From a virus, in the IMG/VR virus record IMGVR_UViG_3300042295_001187, positions 1 to 36,315 of that record: a DNA stretch of 36,315 nt; one strand, given 5' to 3'. The stretch's first letter is position 1, and every line of letters begins with the position of its first letter. The position numbers and the translations under genes are program-made. Below, one piece after another: positions 8,260-16,700 of the stretch. A model generated the notes under the pieces. That model was not told where the DNA came from, did no database searches, and saw nothing but the letters and a program-made list of their open reading frames with translations.

Positions 8260-9220
8260 TCACATCTCTCACAATCTTTGAATAATCATTTTTAATAAAA
8301 CAAGTAAACGGGCATTTCTTATAGAATTCACACTCAAAACAATTGTACCGAATTAAAAACTTTTCAACTATAGTTCCTGAACCTAGATCGTTCGAAGATG
8401 GGCTAGTAAGTAGTACCGATCCAGAACACCCCTTTGGCACAGAGCCATCTGGCAATATTGTAAAACTATTACCTCGAGTACAGGACATTCGATTGTGTTG
8501 ATCGTCTTCTGTAAAATACGATACGTTAAGACACTCCGGATAGTTATCTATTAGGTATTTATTAAACGTTAGTAGGTCTGATTCCTTCGGCATAAGCGAT
8601 TCGGATATACTTACTGATGGTAAGAAAGAATCCCAATCACAAGGAAATTTATGATAAAGATAGTCGAAAAAGCTATCGCCTTCGATGATCGCTTTCATGT
8701 TTTGCTTTGTTGCAACACCACTTATCATGCGAATATGCTGGCTCAGCGCATCTACGTTCTGTTTAAACTTTTCGAATTGCTGTGGATTAAATCTACCCTT
8801 AGGGTCATATGACACTGATATCTTGTAATCGTTTTCAGTTAAAAATCGATCGACGGATTCGACATCATCAAACAGCAAGTTTGTAATAAAGTTTGGCTCA
8901 ACGTGTTTATTAGCGTCTACTTTTTTACGGATATCGACCATAAATTGTTTGTACGTTTCGAGAAACCCAAGCGTAATCCATCTATCCTGAAATAGTTCTC
9001 CGCCCATTGTATGGATCTTAAAATGAGTAGATCTCTTGTTGCTATTAATCCAAGCTGCAACACTATCGGTTTTAGAAAGAATATCTTCTTTTGTCGCTCC
9101 AACTATAGATGTGTGATCTTGTGGGCAAAACACACATGCTAAGTTACAATGCTCGAACAAGCAAACAACGACCTCAGCATAATCAATGACCTTCTGGTCA
9201 ATCAAATTGTATATGTTCAC
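8207..9220 (-). CDS. Radical SAM/SPASM enzyme
   Basis: A 337-residue protein with C25, C29 and C32 (CNLACVFC) as the SAM cluster ligands and a GGELF turn in place of GGEP. The SPASM region carries MSCTRG, the hairpin LPDGSVPKGC, CFECEFYKKCPFTC and a last ECVFK, enough for two auxiliary clusters. The start is a GTG at 9220 whose GTGA overlaps the stop of the 2OG oxygenase upstream, so the two are translationally coupled. Its end overlaps the B12-type gene by up to 53 bp. Function is expected to be peptide or protein maturation; the substrate is unknown. Confidence 0.87.
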   Translation of the reverse strand: MNIYNLIDQKVIDYAEVVVCLFEHCNLACVFCPQDHTSIVGATKEDILSKTDSVAAWINSNKRSTHFKIHTMGGELFQDRWITLGFLETYKQFMVDIRKKVDANKHVEPNFITNLLFDDVESVDRFLTENDYKISVSYDPKGRFNPQQFEKFKQNVDALSQHIRMISGVATKQNMKAIIEGDSFFDYLYHKFPCDWDSFLPSVSISESLMPKESDLLTFNKYLIDNYPECLNVSYFTEDDQHNRMSCTRGNSFTILPDGSVPKGCSGSVLLTSPSSNDLGSGTIVEKFLIRYNCFECEFYKKCPFTCFIKNDYSKIVRDVNECVFKESFRYVESKKG

Positions 9221-9696
9221 GCTATTGCCGGAATTTTAAATTCAAAAGATAGGACTCTCCTTGGTCCTTCAGTGTGTGTTGCTCGGTGTAAGAACCTTTG
9301 GTTCTGATTCAACCACACGAATTGATTCTTCTTTGGGTAAATTTTAAACTCTTCTACAGGTGTCTTGACTTCGATGAAGTTATTATACATCTCTCCATCG
9401 TCTAAGTACACTAAAAAGTTACTGTTGAATTCATCGCAGCTGTCGTTATGCCATTCCTGAGAAGGACCATCAACTCCAGACCACATGTTATGTTCACCAA
9501 AACTGAATTCTTCGAACATTGTAGAAACATACTTTGTAGCAATATGTTCGTGTAGCGATTGCAGATACATTTCTGCTTCTGGCGAAGGAGTTGCTTCACC
9601 GTCATTGCAATTCGGGAATGGGAATCTCTTAAATAAAAAAGCTACGTCTAATGTTAAAACGCCGGTCGCAAATCCATTTGTTAAAAACTCATTCAT
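9217..9696 (-). CDS. 2OG-Fe(II) oxygenase-like protein
   Basis: A 159-residue protein with the oxygenase ligand set: H83 and D85 in EWHNDSCDE, H137 in RFLHRATH, and R146/R147 in PRRVLSFEF. The strand NFLVYLDD (93-100) follows the HxD motif as expected. It is shorter at the N-terminus than classical prolyl hydroxylases. It is coupled by a 4-bp GTGA overlap to the SPASM enzyme downstream and lies 5 bp after the unknown 389-residue gene. The predicted role is hydroxylation of a protein, peptide or phage-made metabolite. Confidence 0.75.
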   Translation of the reverse strand: MNEFLTNGFATGVLTLDVAFLFKRFPFPNCNDGEATPSPEAEMYLQSLHEHIATKYVSTMFEEFSFGEHNMWSGVDGPSQEWHNDSCDEFNSNFLVYLDDGEMYNNFIEVKTPVEEFKIYPKKNQFVWLNQNQRFLHRATHTEGPRRVLSFEFKIPAIA

Positions 9697-9701
9697 AGCA
9701 A

Positions 9702-10871
9702 TTATCCCAATGTATATTTAAAGAGCATTTCTTTATTTTCATAATTCTGCAAAAGGTAATCAACAAAGTAAGTATTAACAGACCCTAAGTCAATAGCATA
9801 AAATGCACCAGCAGCATGATTATGATGGTGCAGTTCGTACTCAATAATCTTTTTCATGTTCTTTACGCTGATAATATCACTTTCAGCAAAGAAAGGTATA
9901 AAATCAAACTTATCAATTTCAGATCTTAAAACGGTATACCATTGCTCATCTGTCCAAACTGTACCTGTTACAATACTGTACTGACGAAGCACTGGTATGT
10001 CTGCTGCCGTAAAGTTACGTAAGTTGATTGTGCTTGTAGCCGAAGGAGCGTACATTGAGGTCTTTGTAGATCCCCAAACAGTAGGCCGGCACATAACTTC
10101 TACCATAGGTGCCGGATCGTTTGGCATATCATAGAAGTTATCAAAGTTGTATGGGCCGTTTTGGACTTGAAGAAGCTGCTGAAAGACTGGCTTTTGGAAG
10201 TGTACAAGGAAAATTTCTTTGTGCTCATATAGAAATTTTTCTAGGTCTTTCTTCACTAAGGGAGACATACATGCTGCAAGTTCTTCTGCGTAACGTTCGT
10301 CATAAAAGTAAGAAGCAAGTAAAAACTCTACACGTAGTTTTGATCGAATTGAAGCGATAAACTCATTGTAATTTTCCCCAGCAATGAATTGGTCATCTTC
10401 CCAGCATGCTAGAAATTTTGATTCCTCTAATTCCCATGTTTCAGTTATACTATTAGCGAATCTCTGAGTAGCAGACATTCGGCTGTTCAGGAAGTTCTTT
10501 TCCTTGAACACATGTGATTTAAAAAACTTCCAAGCATCTGCACCAGTGGCATTTGGCAAGATTAACTTAAGCCATTGGCTGGCCAAATGGTAGTACGCAT
10601 TAATATCACAATAGATGTAGACCGGACGTGTATCGGAATCACTGCAAGTTTTTGCATCGGTCAACATATCAATGAACGATTGATATGGTTTACCTTCACC
10701 AAACAATTCACCAACTGATTTAACCGTAGCTAAAACTCTGCCATAGAAAACAGTGCCTAAATCTTGATGAATATCGATACCACCGTTTTCCTCTGAAACG
10801 ATAATTCGGTTATAACTCATGCTGATTTTTTCATCAAAATCGAGATAAATTTTGTTAAACAGATGGAACAT
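9702..10871 (-). CDS. Unknown 389-residue protein
   Basis: A soluble protein with no recognised domain, signal peptide or membrane helix. It opens with MFHLFNKIYLDFDEKI and a short alpha/beta stretch including RPVYIYCDINAYY, then a long helical middle (about 110-230) and a C-terminal part with a His run (YELHHHNHAAG). The early strands could be a nucleotide-binding or Rossmann-like fragment, but no diagnostic motif is present. The ATG at 10871 overlaps the upstream 243-residue gene by 17 bp, so the two probably function together. The pair sits between a Cys-tailed structural protein and an oxygenase/SPASM pair. Confidence 0.65.
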   Translation of the reverse strand: MFHLFNKIYLDFDEKISMSYNRIIVSEENGGIDIHQDLGTVFYGRVLATVKSVGELFGEGKPYQSFIDMLTDAKTCSDSDTRPVYIYCDINAYYHLASQWLKLILPNATGADAWKFFKSHVFKEKNFLNSRMSATQRFANSITETWELEESKFLACWEDDQFIAGENYNEFIASIRSKLRVEFLLASYFYDERYAEELAACMSPLVKKDLEKFLYEHKEIFLVHFQKPVFQQLLQVQNGPYNFDNFYDMPNDPAPMVEVMCRPTVWGSTKTSMYAPSATSTINLRNFTAADIPVLRQYSIVTGTVWTDEQWYTVLRSEIDKFDFIPFFAESDIISVKNMKKIIEYELHHHNHAAGAFYAIDLGSVNTYFVDYLLQNYENKEMLFKYTLG

Positions 10872-11586
10872 TTTCCAATTCCTTAATGTCTTTTTGAATT
10901 TCGTTGAGTGATTTTATAACACTTGCTTGGTACTGTTCCTGAGTGACTATACCATTCGCGATGCCCCATGTCAATAGAAACATCGGGTTATTTTCATTCG
11001 CCCAATATGAATAAAGATTCTTGCCTTTAAACATATAGTCATTAAAGTATTTCGAATAATACGCCAACTTAGATTCATCTACCGATTCAAAAAACGTATA
11101 AAACACTTCATGTTTTAACAGGCTAACAAAGTTGATACCAACAGTACTATCAGTATCGTCGTGTTGATATGCTTTTACGCTTTCTTTTAAACCCTCATCA
11201 TTGAGCATATACGTGTTGTATAGCAACAATGACTCAAGTTTGTCAATCCACTGATCAAGTAAATCGCCTAATTGTTCAACAATATCTGGCGTAAATTGCG
11301 GCTTGAGATTTTTTCTTTGGAGCAGCATATCTATGACACGAATCTCAAGAGATTCTATATTTACGATATGGTTAAATTTCAAATAAGCTTCAACCATTTC
11401 AAAAAGAGAATCATTATTGTCGTACAGGATATCACATGGCAAATCAAGATTGCCAAGATAGATTAAAAGCTTTTCGCCTCTTAAATCAGACAAAGCGTAG
11501 TCAATAATATACTTTGTGTTCTTATCTTGAAAATAAACTTTCAGATCTTCGATACCAATCGGTGCTTTAGTTGTAATTACGTTCAT
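10855..11586 (-). CDS. Unknown 243-residue helical protein
   Basis: A mostly helical protein of unrecognised family. I start at the ATG at 11586 because AAGGA lies 7 nt upstream and this start falls just after the stop of the Cys-tailed structural gene; the longer frame up to 11643 would overlap that gene's Cys-rich end. Hydrophobic and acidic helices dominate (for example residues 95-130), with no cysteine cluster or catalytic signature. It overlaps the 389-residue gene by 17 bp. It could be a scaffold, adaptor or chaperone for the modification of the preceding structural protein, but that is only inferred from position. Confidence 0.65.
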   Translation of the reverse strand: MNVITTKAPIGIEDLKVYFQDKNTKYIIDYALSDLRGEKLLIYLGNLDLPCDILYDNNDSLFEMVEAYLKFNHIVNIESLEIRVIDMLLQRKNLKPQFTPDIVEQLGDLLDQWIDKLESLLLYNTYMLNDEGLKESVKAYQHDDTDSTVGINFVSLLKHEVFYTFFESVDESKLAYYSKYFNDYMFKGKNLYSYWANENNPMFLLTWGIANGIVTQEQYQASVIKSLNEIQKDIKELENVPSV

Positions 11587-11596
11587 AATATAATCC

Positions 11597-12232
11597 TTAT
11601 CTGCGGCCTCGAGAGCTGTGGCAGTTGTTGTGACAAGACGCATGACAGACGTTAACTTGCTCAGTATGAATAGTATTTCTTGCTATGGCATAAGCTGTTT
11701 GTAAGTTGGTGAAGAATGTTTCTAGGTTAAAAATGGTGATGTTGATATCTGTTGCTATGCCGCTTGAGTCTGTTGCACCGAGTGTCTGTAAATAAGTGGT
11801 ACTCAAATTAGCTTTTGATGTTTGATCATAAATAATGCCTGGGCCTTGACCAGTGATTGGGCCTAAGTCTATACGTATATTGTTGACCGTACCGTTGCCA
11901 GTCGGACGAGGTGTAATAAATCCAGTACCAGTAATAAACAACACTGCTCTTAGATTACGGATTCGCGTATACGTTGCAGTTTCTGTTCTTAAAACGTTTA
12001 TAATTGTACCTGCAGTAATGGTGGAACCAACACCGCCTAAGTTGGTACCAGTAATACCAATGGCTTTACCAGTCGTCGTACCACCCCAAATGTTCGGAAA
12101 ATATGACGAGTATGCACCAAACGGAAGTGCGTTTGAAGCGAACACGATACTTGCATTTCCGGTTGCTACAACGTAATCGGCAAAACGATCTATTATGTTC
12201 TGAGCGTTAATATCATCTTTTAAAGTTGCCAT
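11597..12232 (-). CDS. Phage structural protein with Cys-rich C-terminal tail
   Basis: A 211-residue protein. The body (1-185) is Gly/Thr/Ile-rich beta sequence typical of small virion proteins, with an N-terminus (MATLKDDINAQNIIDRFADY) like fibre- or neck-associated proteins. The tail is abnormal for a virion protein: VNVCHASCHNNCHSSRGRR, that is three Cys spaced by three residues, each followed by His, then an Arg-Gly end. Another Cys-then-Arg-Gly end occurs on the 63-residue protein at 31147-31338. The gene begins 2 bp after the SPASM gene at 12235-13254. The tail could bind metal, form disulfides, or be the core region for radical SAM crosslinking. A TATAAATA box lies 169 nt upstream, inside the SPASM gene. 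Confidence 0.75.
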   Translation of the reverse strand: MATLKDDINAQNIIDRFADYVVATGNASIVFASNALPFGAYSSYFPNIWGGTTTGKAIGITGTNLGGVGSTITAGTIINVLRTETATYTRIRNLRAVLFITGTGFITPRPTGNGTVNNIRIDLGPITGQGPGIIYDQTSKANLSTTYLQTLGATDSSGIATDINITIFNLETFFTNLQTAYAIARNTIHTEQVNVCHASCHNNCHSSRGRR

Positions 12233-12234
12233 AC

Positions 12235-13254
12235 TTATTCCATCTTAGCTAACAATTTCATCAAACTTTTTGGAGCTCCACATACATCGCCTTGCCATTC
12301 TAATTGGTGACAATCCCCATTGCAGTACTGAAATACTGGACAAGAATAGCATTTTGGGTTTCTGCTTCTTTCTTCTACAATGCTGCGAAGCCTTCTTGGA
12401 CTATTTATAATGGTGGCAACTGAATCGTCGATCGACCCGAAGTTAAACTCTGGTGCTGCATTTGGACAACCAGAGATTGTTCCATCTGCATTGAGCGTAA
12501 AGATCTTTTCTTCACAGTCGCGGCAAAAAGTACCGGAACAGTTGTATCCGCTTTCAAATTTCGCATACACGTTTTCGAGATTTTCGTTATGAAACCATTC
12601 CCGAGTATTATATTTGATAGCATCATTGTGCATATCAAGAAACCACCGATCGAGTTCAATATTCGTTGGAAATATCTCCGGAAACATCTTTGCAGACCCA
12701 TTACTCGTGAGCCTTTCAAACGATACTTCTTTTACACCGAGTCTGCGAATCCATCTCATCAACACGATAGGACGATATGCGATCGTCTGTTTTGTTACGC
12801 TGATGAATAGCTTAATATCAACTCCTTCACGCTGAAGCGTCTTGAGATTGTCATACCATAATTTGTATTGTTTGAAGTTGGCAAATCGAATCTTTGGATC
12901 CCAAGAGGTACCTAGCCGGCTTCCAAGATCGTTCTTAATAAACTCAATATGTTCAGGTTTAAGCTTATATACAAGATTTGTAGTAGCACCAAAGGTTTGA
13001 TTAGGTGATAGATCTTTGCACGCATCTACAACGTGCTTCATCTGTGATACTGGTGCTAAGAATGGTTCACCGCCATGAAACTCATAATGCGCAGAGTCAC
13101 CTGGCTTAAACTTTTCACGATGAAACTCGTGAATCCAATTTGAAACTTTTACTGGATCAAAGTAAACCTTAGCACCATTGATTCCATTCGTAAAACAATG
13201 GCTGCAATTTAAGTTGCACGTCTCAGTCGTCTTAAGATAGAACACCCAGTTCAT
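12235..13254 (-). CDS. Radical SAM/SPASM enzyme
   Basis: A 339-residue protein with a textbook layout. C13, C17 and C20 form CNLNCSHC, FHGGEPF is the SAM-binding turn, and the SPASM domain carries NCSGTFCRDC, the hairpin LNADGTISGCPN, CYSCPVFQYCNGDC and a last DVC. It looks most like anSME or sactisynthase-type maturases, which act on Cys or Ser residues of peptide substrates. The gene overlaps the cupin-type oxygenase upstream by 23 bp and precedes by 2 bp the structural protein with three C-terminal cysteines, its most obvious candidate substrate. Confidence 0.9.
   Translation of the reverse strand: MNWVFYLKTTETCNLNCSHCFTNGINGAKVYFDPVKVSNWIHEFHREKFKPGDSAHYEFHGGEPFLAPVSQMKHVVDACKDLSPNQTFGATTNLVYKLKPEHIEFIKNDLGSRLGTSWDPKIRFANFKQYKLWYDNLKTLQREGVDIKLFISVTKQTIAYRPIVLMRWIRRLGVKEVSFERLTSNGSAKMFPEIFPTNIELDRWFLDMHNDAIKYNTREWFHNENLENVYAKFESGYNCSGTFCRDCEEKIFTLNADGTISGCPNAAPEFNFGSIDDSVATIINSPRRLRSIVEERSRNPKCYSCPVFQYCNGDCHQLEWQGDVCGAPKSLMKLLAKME
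12402..12409 (-). promoter_or_regulatory. Possible internal late promoter (TATAAATA)
   Basis: An exact TATAAATA on the minus strand inside the SPASM gene, 169 nt before the Cys-tailed structural gene. A match inside coding sequence may be chance. Confidence 0.25.
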
Positions 13255-13732
13255 ACATCTTATCCTTCAAAAATCGCTCTAATCCAAAACTAAGTGTAAG
13301 AGCATCATATTCATTGAGAGCCATGTGCGGCGTGTCATAGGGTATATATGCATACGATCCAGGATAAAGATCAATAATATCATCTTTGATCTTCATTCGT
13401 TTGATACCTTCGCAACAATGAATGACCACGTGATCCGGATCAGTGTGCATTGGAAACGACGGTGAACCTGCAGGAGAAATAAACATATGGCACGTCACTG
13501 GTCCACTGTGTAAATATGATTTCGCATAGAGCCGACCTTGATTAAAGATGTCGATTGAAAATCTCTCCATTCCTTCAACTTTAATGGAACAGCCATTCGA
13601 TCGATACTGAATGAGTTCACCAAAGTCGTTTACATCATGCTGAAGATGCTGTGAATCAATCGCTCTGACTAACTTCTGTTCATATAATAGCGTATGAGAA
13701 AGAAACTCATACGCTTCACTTGTTGTTATCAT
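13232..13732 (-). CDS. Cupin/JmjC-like 2OG-Fe(II) oxygenase
   Basis: A 166-residue cupin-fold protein. H96 and D98 in FPMHTDPDH and H136 in YDTPHMAL provide an HxD...H metal site, with PGSYAYIPYDTPH as the typical second cupin motif. This is the arrangement of small JmjC-type hydroxylases and of other metal cupins. No obvious 2-oxoglutarate-binding Arg is placed as in the prolyl hydroxylase type, so the cosubstrate is less certain. It overlaps the large fibre gene by ATGA at its start and the SPASM enzyme by 23 bp at its end, linking fibre synthesis directly to a modification block. Confidence 0.7.
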   Translation of the reverse strand: MITTSEAYEFLSHTLLYEQKLVRAIDSQHLQHDVNDFGELIQYRSNGCSIKVEGMERFSIDIFNQGRLYAKSYLHSGPVTCHMFISPAGSPSFPMHTDPDHVVIHCCEGIKRMKIKDDIIDLYPGSYAYIPYDTPHMALNEYDALTLSFGLERFLKDKMYELGVLS

Positions 13733-16700
13733 AAAATAATCGCTTCTACTATTTCATTTCCATTTGAGTCATGCAGAGCAATCGCAAAAGATCGAGTTGC
13801 ATCGTTATCGGCAATTGCATATCCAGGTTTTCTCGAAGCGGTAAGACGATCACCTTTATTCACTACACCTGTAACAAGTACTGGAACACGCCCACGAAGT
13901 GCGATTATAGTTCCACCTTCGAGATCGTTATTCATAAGATATGCAGGCTTGTTAGAAACAACACCAGCTATTGAGTGAGAGTTTTCTATAGTGGATGCTG
14001 TTATTTCTAATTCTCCACCAACGCTCATTACTGTACCAACTGGATATTCCTTATCTGCTAGATACTTTTCTGCAAGGTCAGCGTATCGCGCTCTTGTTGC
14101 AGTACCTGTCATTACGTTTGCTGAGAAGTCACCAGCTGCATCGCGAGCTACGATTGCGTTAGCTGTGTTTGCACTCGTTGCGGTAGTTGCTGAATTAGAT
14201 ACTTTACCTGCGGTCGAGATAGTTGCTAGTTTTGTGTCGGCGATCGCTGCAGACGAACTGATATCATCATTAACAATGGTATTTGCAGTAATATCTGCGG
14301 CGATACTAATATTAGCACTACCGTTGAAGGATGTTGCAGTACCAGTTACATCCCCACTAATAGCGATGGTTCTGGCAGTTTGCAATGTTGTTGCGGTTGC
14401 TGCGTTACCTGTGGTTGAGCCAGACGACCCTGTGACATTGATACCCCAGTTACCAGAGGCACCAGTACCAGTCAGAGTGGGTGCGTAGGAGTTGTAGTTG
14501 GAACTGTCGAGAATGACCTGCCAGCTATTCCAAGTGCTATCAATACCGTTCCGCAACCTTAGCTGTGCTGGTCCAGAAGCGTTGAAACCAGACGCATTTC
14601 CGAAAACAAGTTGGTAAGACGAGTCCCCTGTGCTTGCGGTAGTTCCGGTCCACGGGGCATAGGTCATAACACCGGCATAGTTACCGGCAGTTCCCACACT
14701 TGATGCGTTTGCGAAATCAAACCTGACACTCTGCGGACTTGTGGTCGGCAGCTTGTTGCTGGCTATCCGGTCACCATCTGGAGAGGTGACTCTTATAGAC
14801 TGGATGCCCCAATTTCCCGAGGCACCAGTACCAGTCAGAGTGGGTGCATAGGAGTTGTAGTTGGAACTATCGAGTACCGTGCGCCATGCTTGCCAAGTAC
14901 CATTATTTCGCCCTCGAATGGCAATTTGACCTGTTCTATAATCACCAAAGATTTGATGTTTCCAAGAAGAACTATAAGCATGTGAGTAAAGAGCACCGTC
15001 GGTTTGGCCAAATAATGAAATTGAGCCAACATAAGCTATACAGGATTCGTCGGTTTCAATACCAATACTGGTTGAAGTTGTTGTTCGAGGAACTTCAATT
15101 TCGGCCCGAGTCCAAGATACTGCAGCAGAACCATCAACTGATTTACCTGTAGCACCAATAGTTAAAGTTCTGCCAGTTGCCCATGTACTCGCCGTAGTTG
15201 CGTTACCGCTCAGTGCAGCTGTAATTGTTCCAGCAGTAAAGTTACCACTTGCATCACGAGCCACAATGGCACTAGCAGTATTTAAGTTTGTAGCGGTTGT
15301 AGCTGCGTTGGATACTTTGCCGGCAGTTGAAATTGTAGCTAATTTGGTATCAGCAATGGCCGCTGAGGTATTAATATCGGCGTTAACAATAGTATTTGCA
15401 GTAATGCCGGCAGAGATGGTAATATCAGTTGAACCATTAAATGATGTAGCAGTACCAGTTACATCACCACTAATTGCAATTGTTCTAGCAGTTTGCAATG
15501 TAGTCGCTGTCGTTGCATTACCGCTTAGTGCAGCGGTAACTGTTCCTGCAGTGAAGTTACCCGATGCATCACGAGAAACAATCGTACTTGGAGTATTCGC
15601 GTTAGTAGCATTTGACGTTACAGTAAATGTAGCGTTTGTACCCTGATTCGCGGTAAATGTCTGAGAACCAGAAAGGCCTACACCTGAAACACCAAGCGTT
15701 AATGTGCCATCGCCAACGGTAATAGCACTCGTTGATGCACTTGTGATACGACCTTTTGCATCAACTGTTATAACTGGAATTGCGGTTGAGCTACCATAAG
15801 TATTCGCAGTAACACCAGAGTTTGCAAGTGTTGCAGTACCAGTCACGTTAGCTGAACCATTAAACGATCCAGATGTGTATGTCACATCGCCAGTTAATGA
15901 AATTGTACGGCCGGTTGCAAGAGTCGTAGCCGTGGTAGCGTTACCGCTTAGTGCTGCATAAATCGTATTCGCTTGAACATCTGCGTACTGGAATGTATTA
16001 TTGGCAGTATCAATTGTTTGACCTGGTTCCGGAACATAACCTTTAAAGAATTTCCAGCGGCCATCAGTTGCATCTCTAAATACACCGGTGTGAGCGTAAG
16101 TACCATCATTGTAGTTACCGACGATACCAATATCTGGGTTAGTAACAGTGCTGTTTGCGTTAAGATAGATAAGGTTATCTTCAATAGAAAGTTCAGTTGC
16201 ACTAACAGTAGTCGTTGTACCATTAATTACAAGGTTGCCTGAGAGAATTAGATTGCGGAATTCGACGTCTGATGTAGTTGAAACTGCTTGGCCGATAGCA
16301 ACCGTTGGTGACCAACCTTCACCTGCACTACCGGATATGGTGACACCTGTACCAGCAGTCAATCCTGCAACATAGTTTCCGGTTGTATCTGTACCAAGTT
16401 CAACCGAATTCGGCTGAACAGTTGTTGTTATTGTTACGTCTGAACCACCATTAAATGATATAGAGCCAGCCACATCGCCGCTGAGTGTAATCGTTCTACC
16501 AGTAGTAAGAGTCGCAGCACTTCCTGTAGTATTCTGGTTACCAGTAGCATTTACACCTGGCAAGTTAATGTTAGCCGAGCCATCAAATGAAACACCACCA
16601 ATGGTTCTTGCTGTCTGTAGAGTCGTTGCAGTTGTAGCATTACCAGAAAGAGCTGCTGTGATTGTTCCGGCTGTAAAGTTTCCAGATGCGTCGCGCGCTA

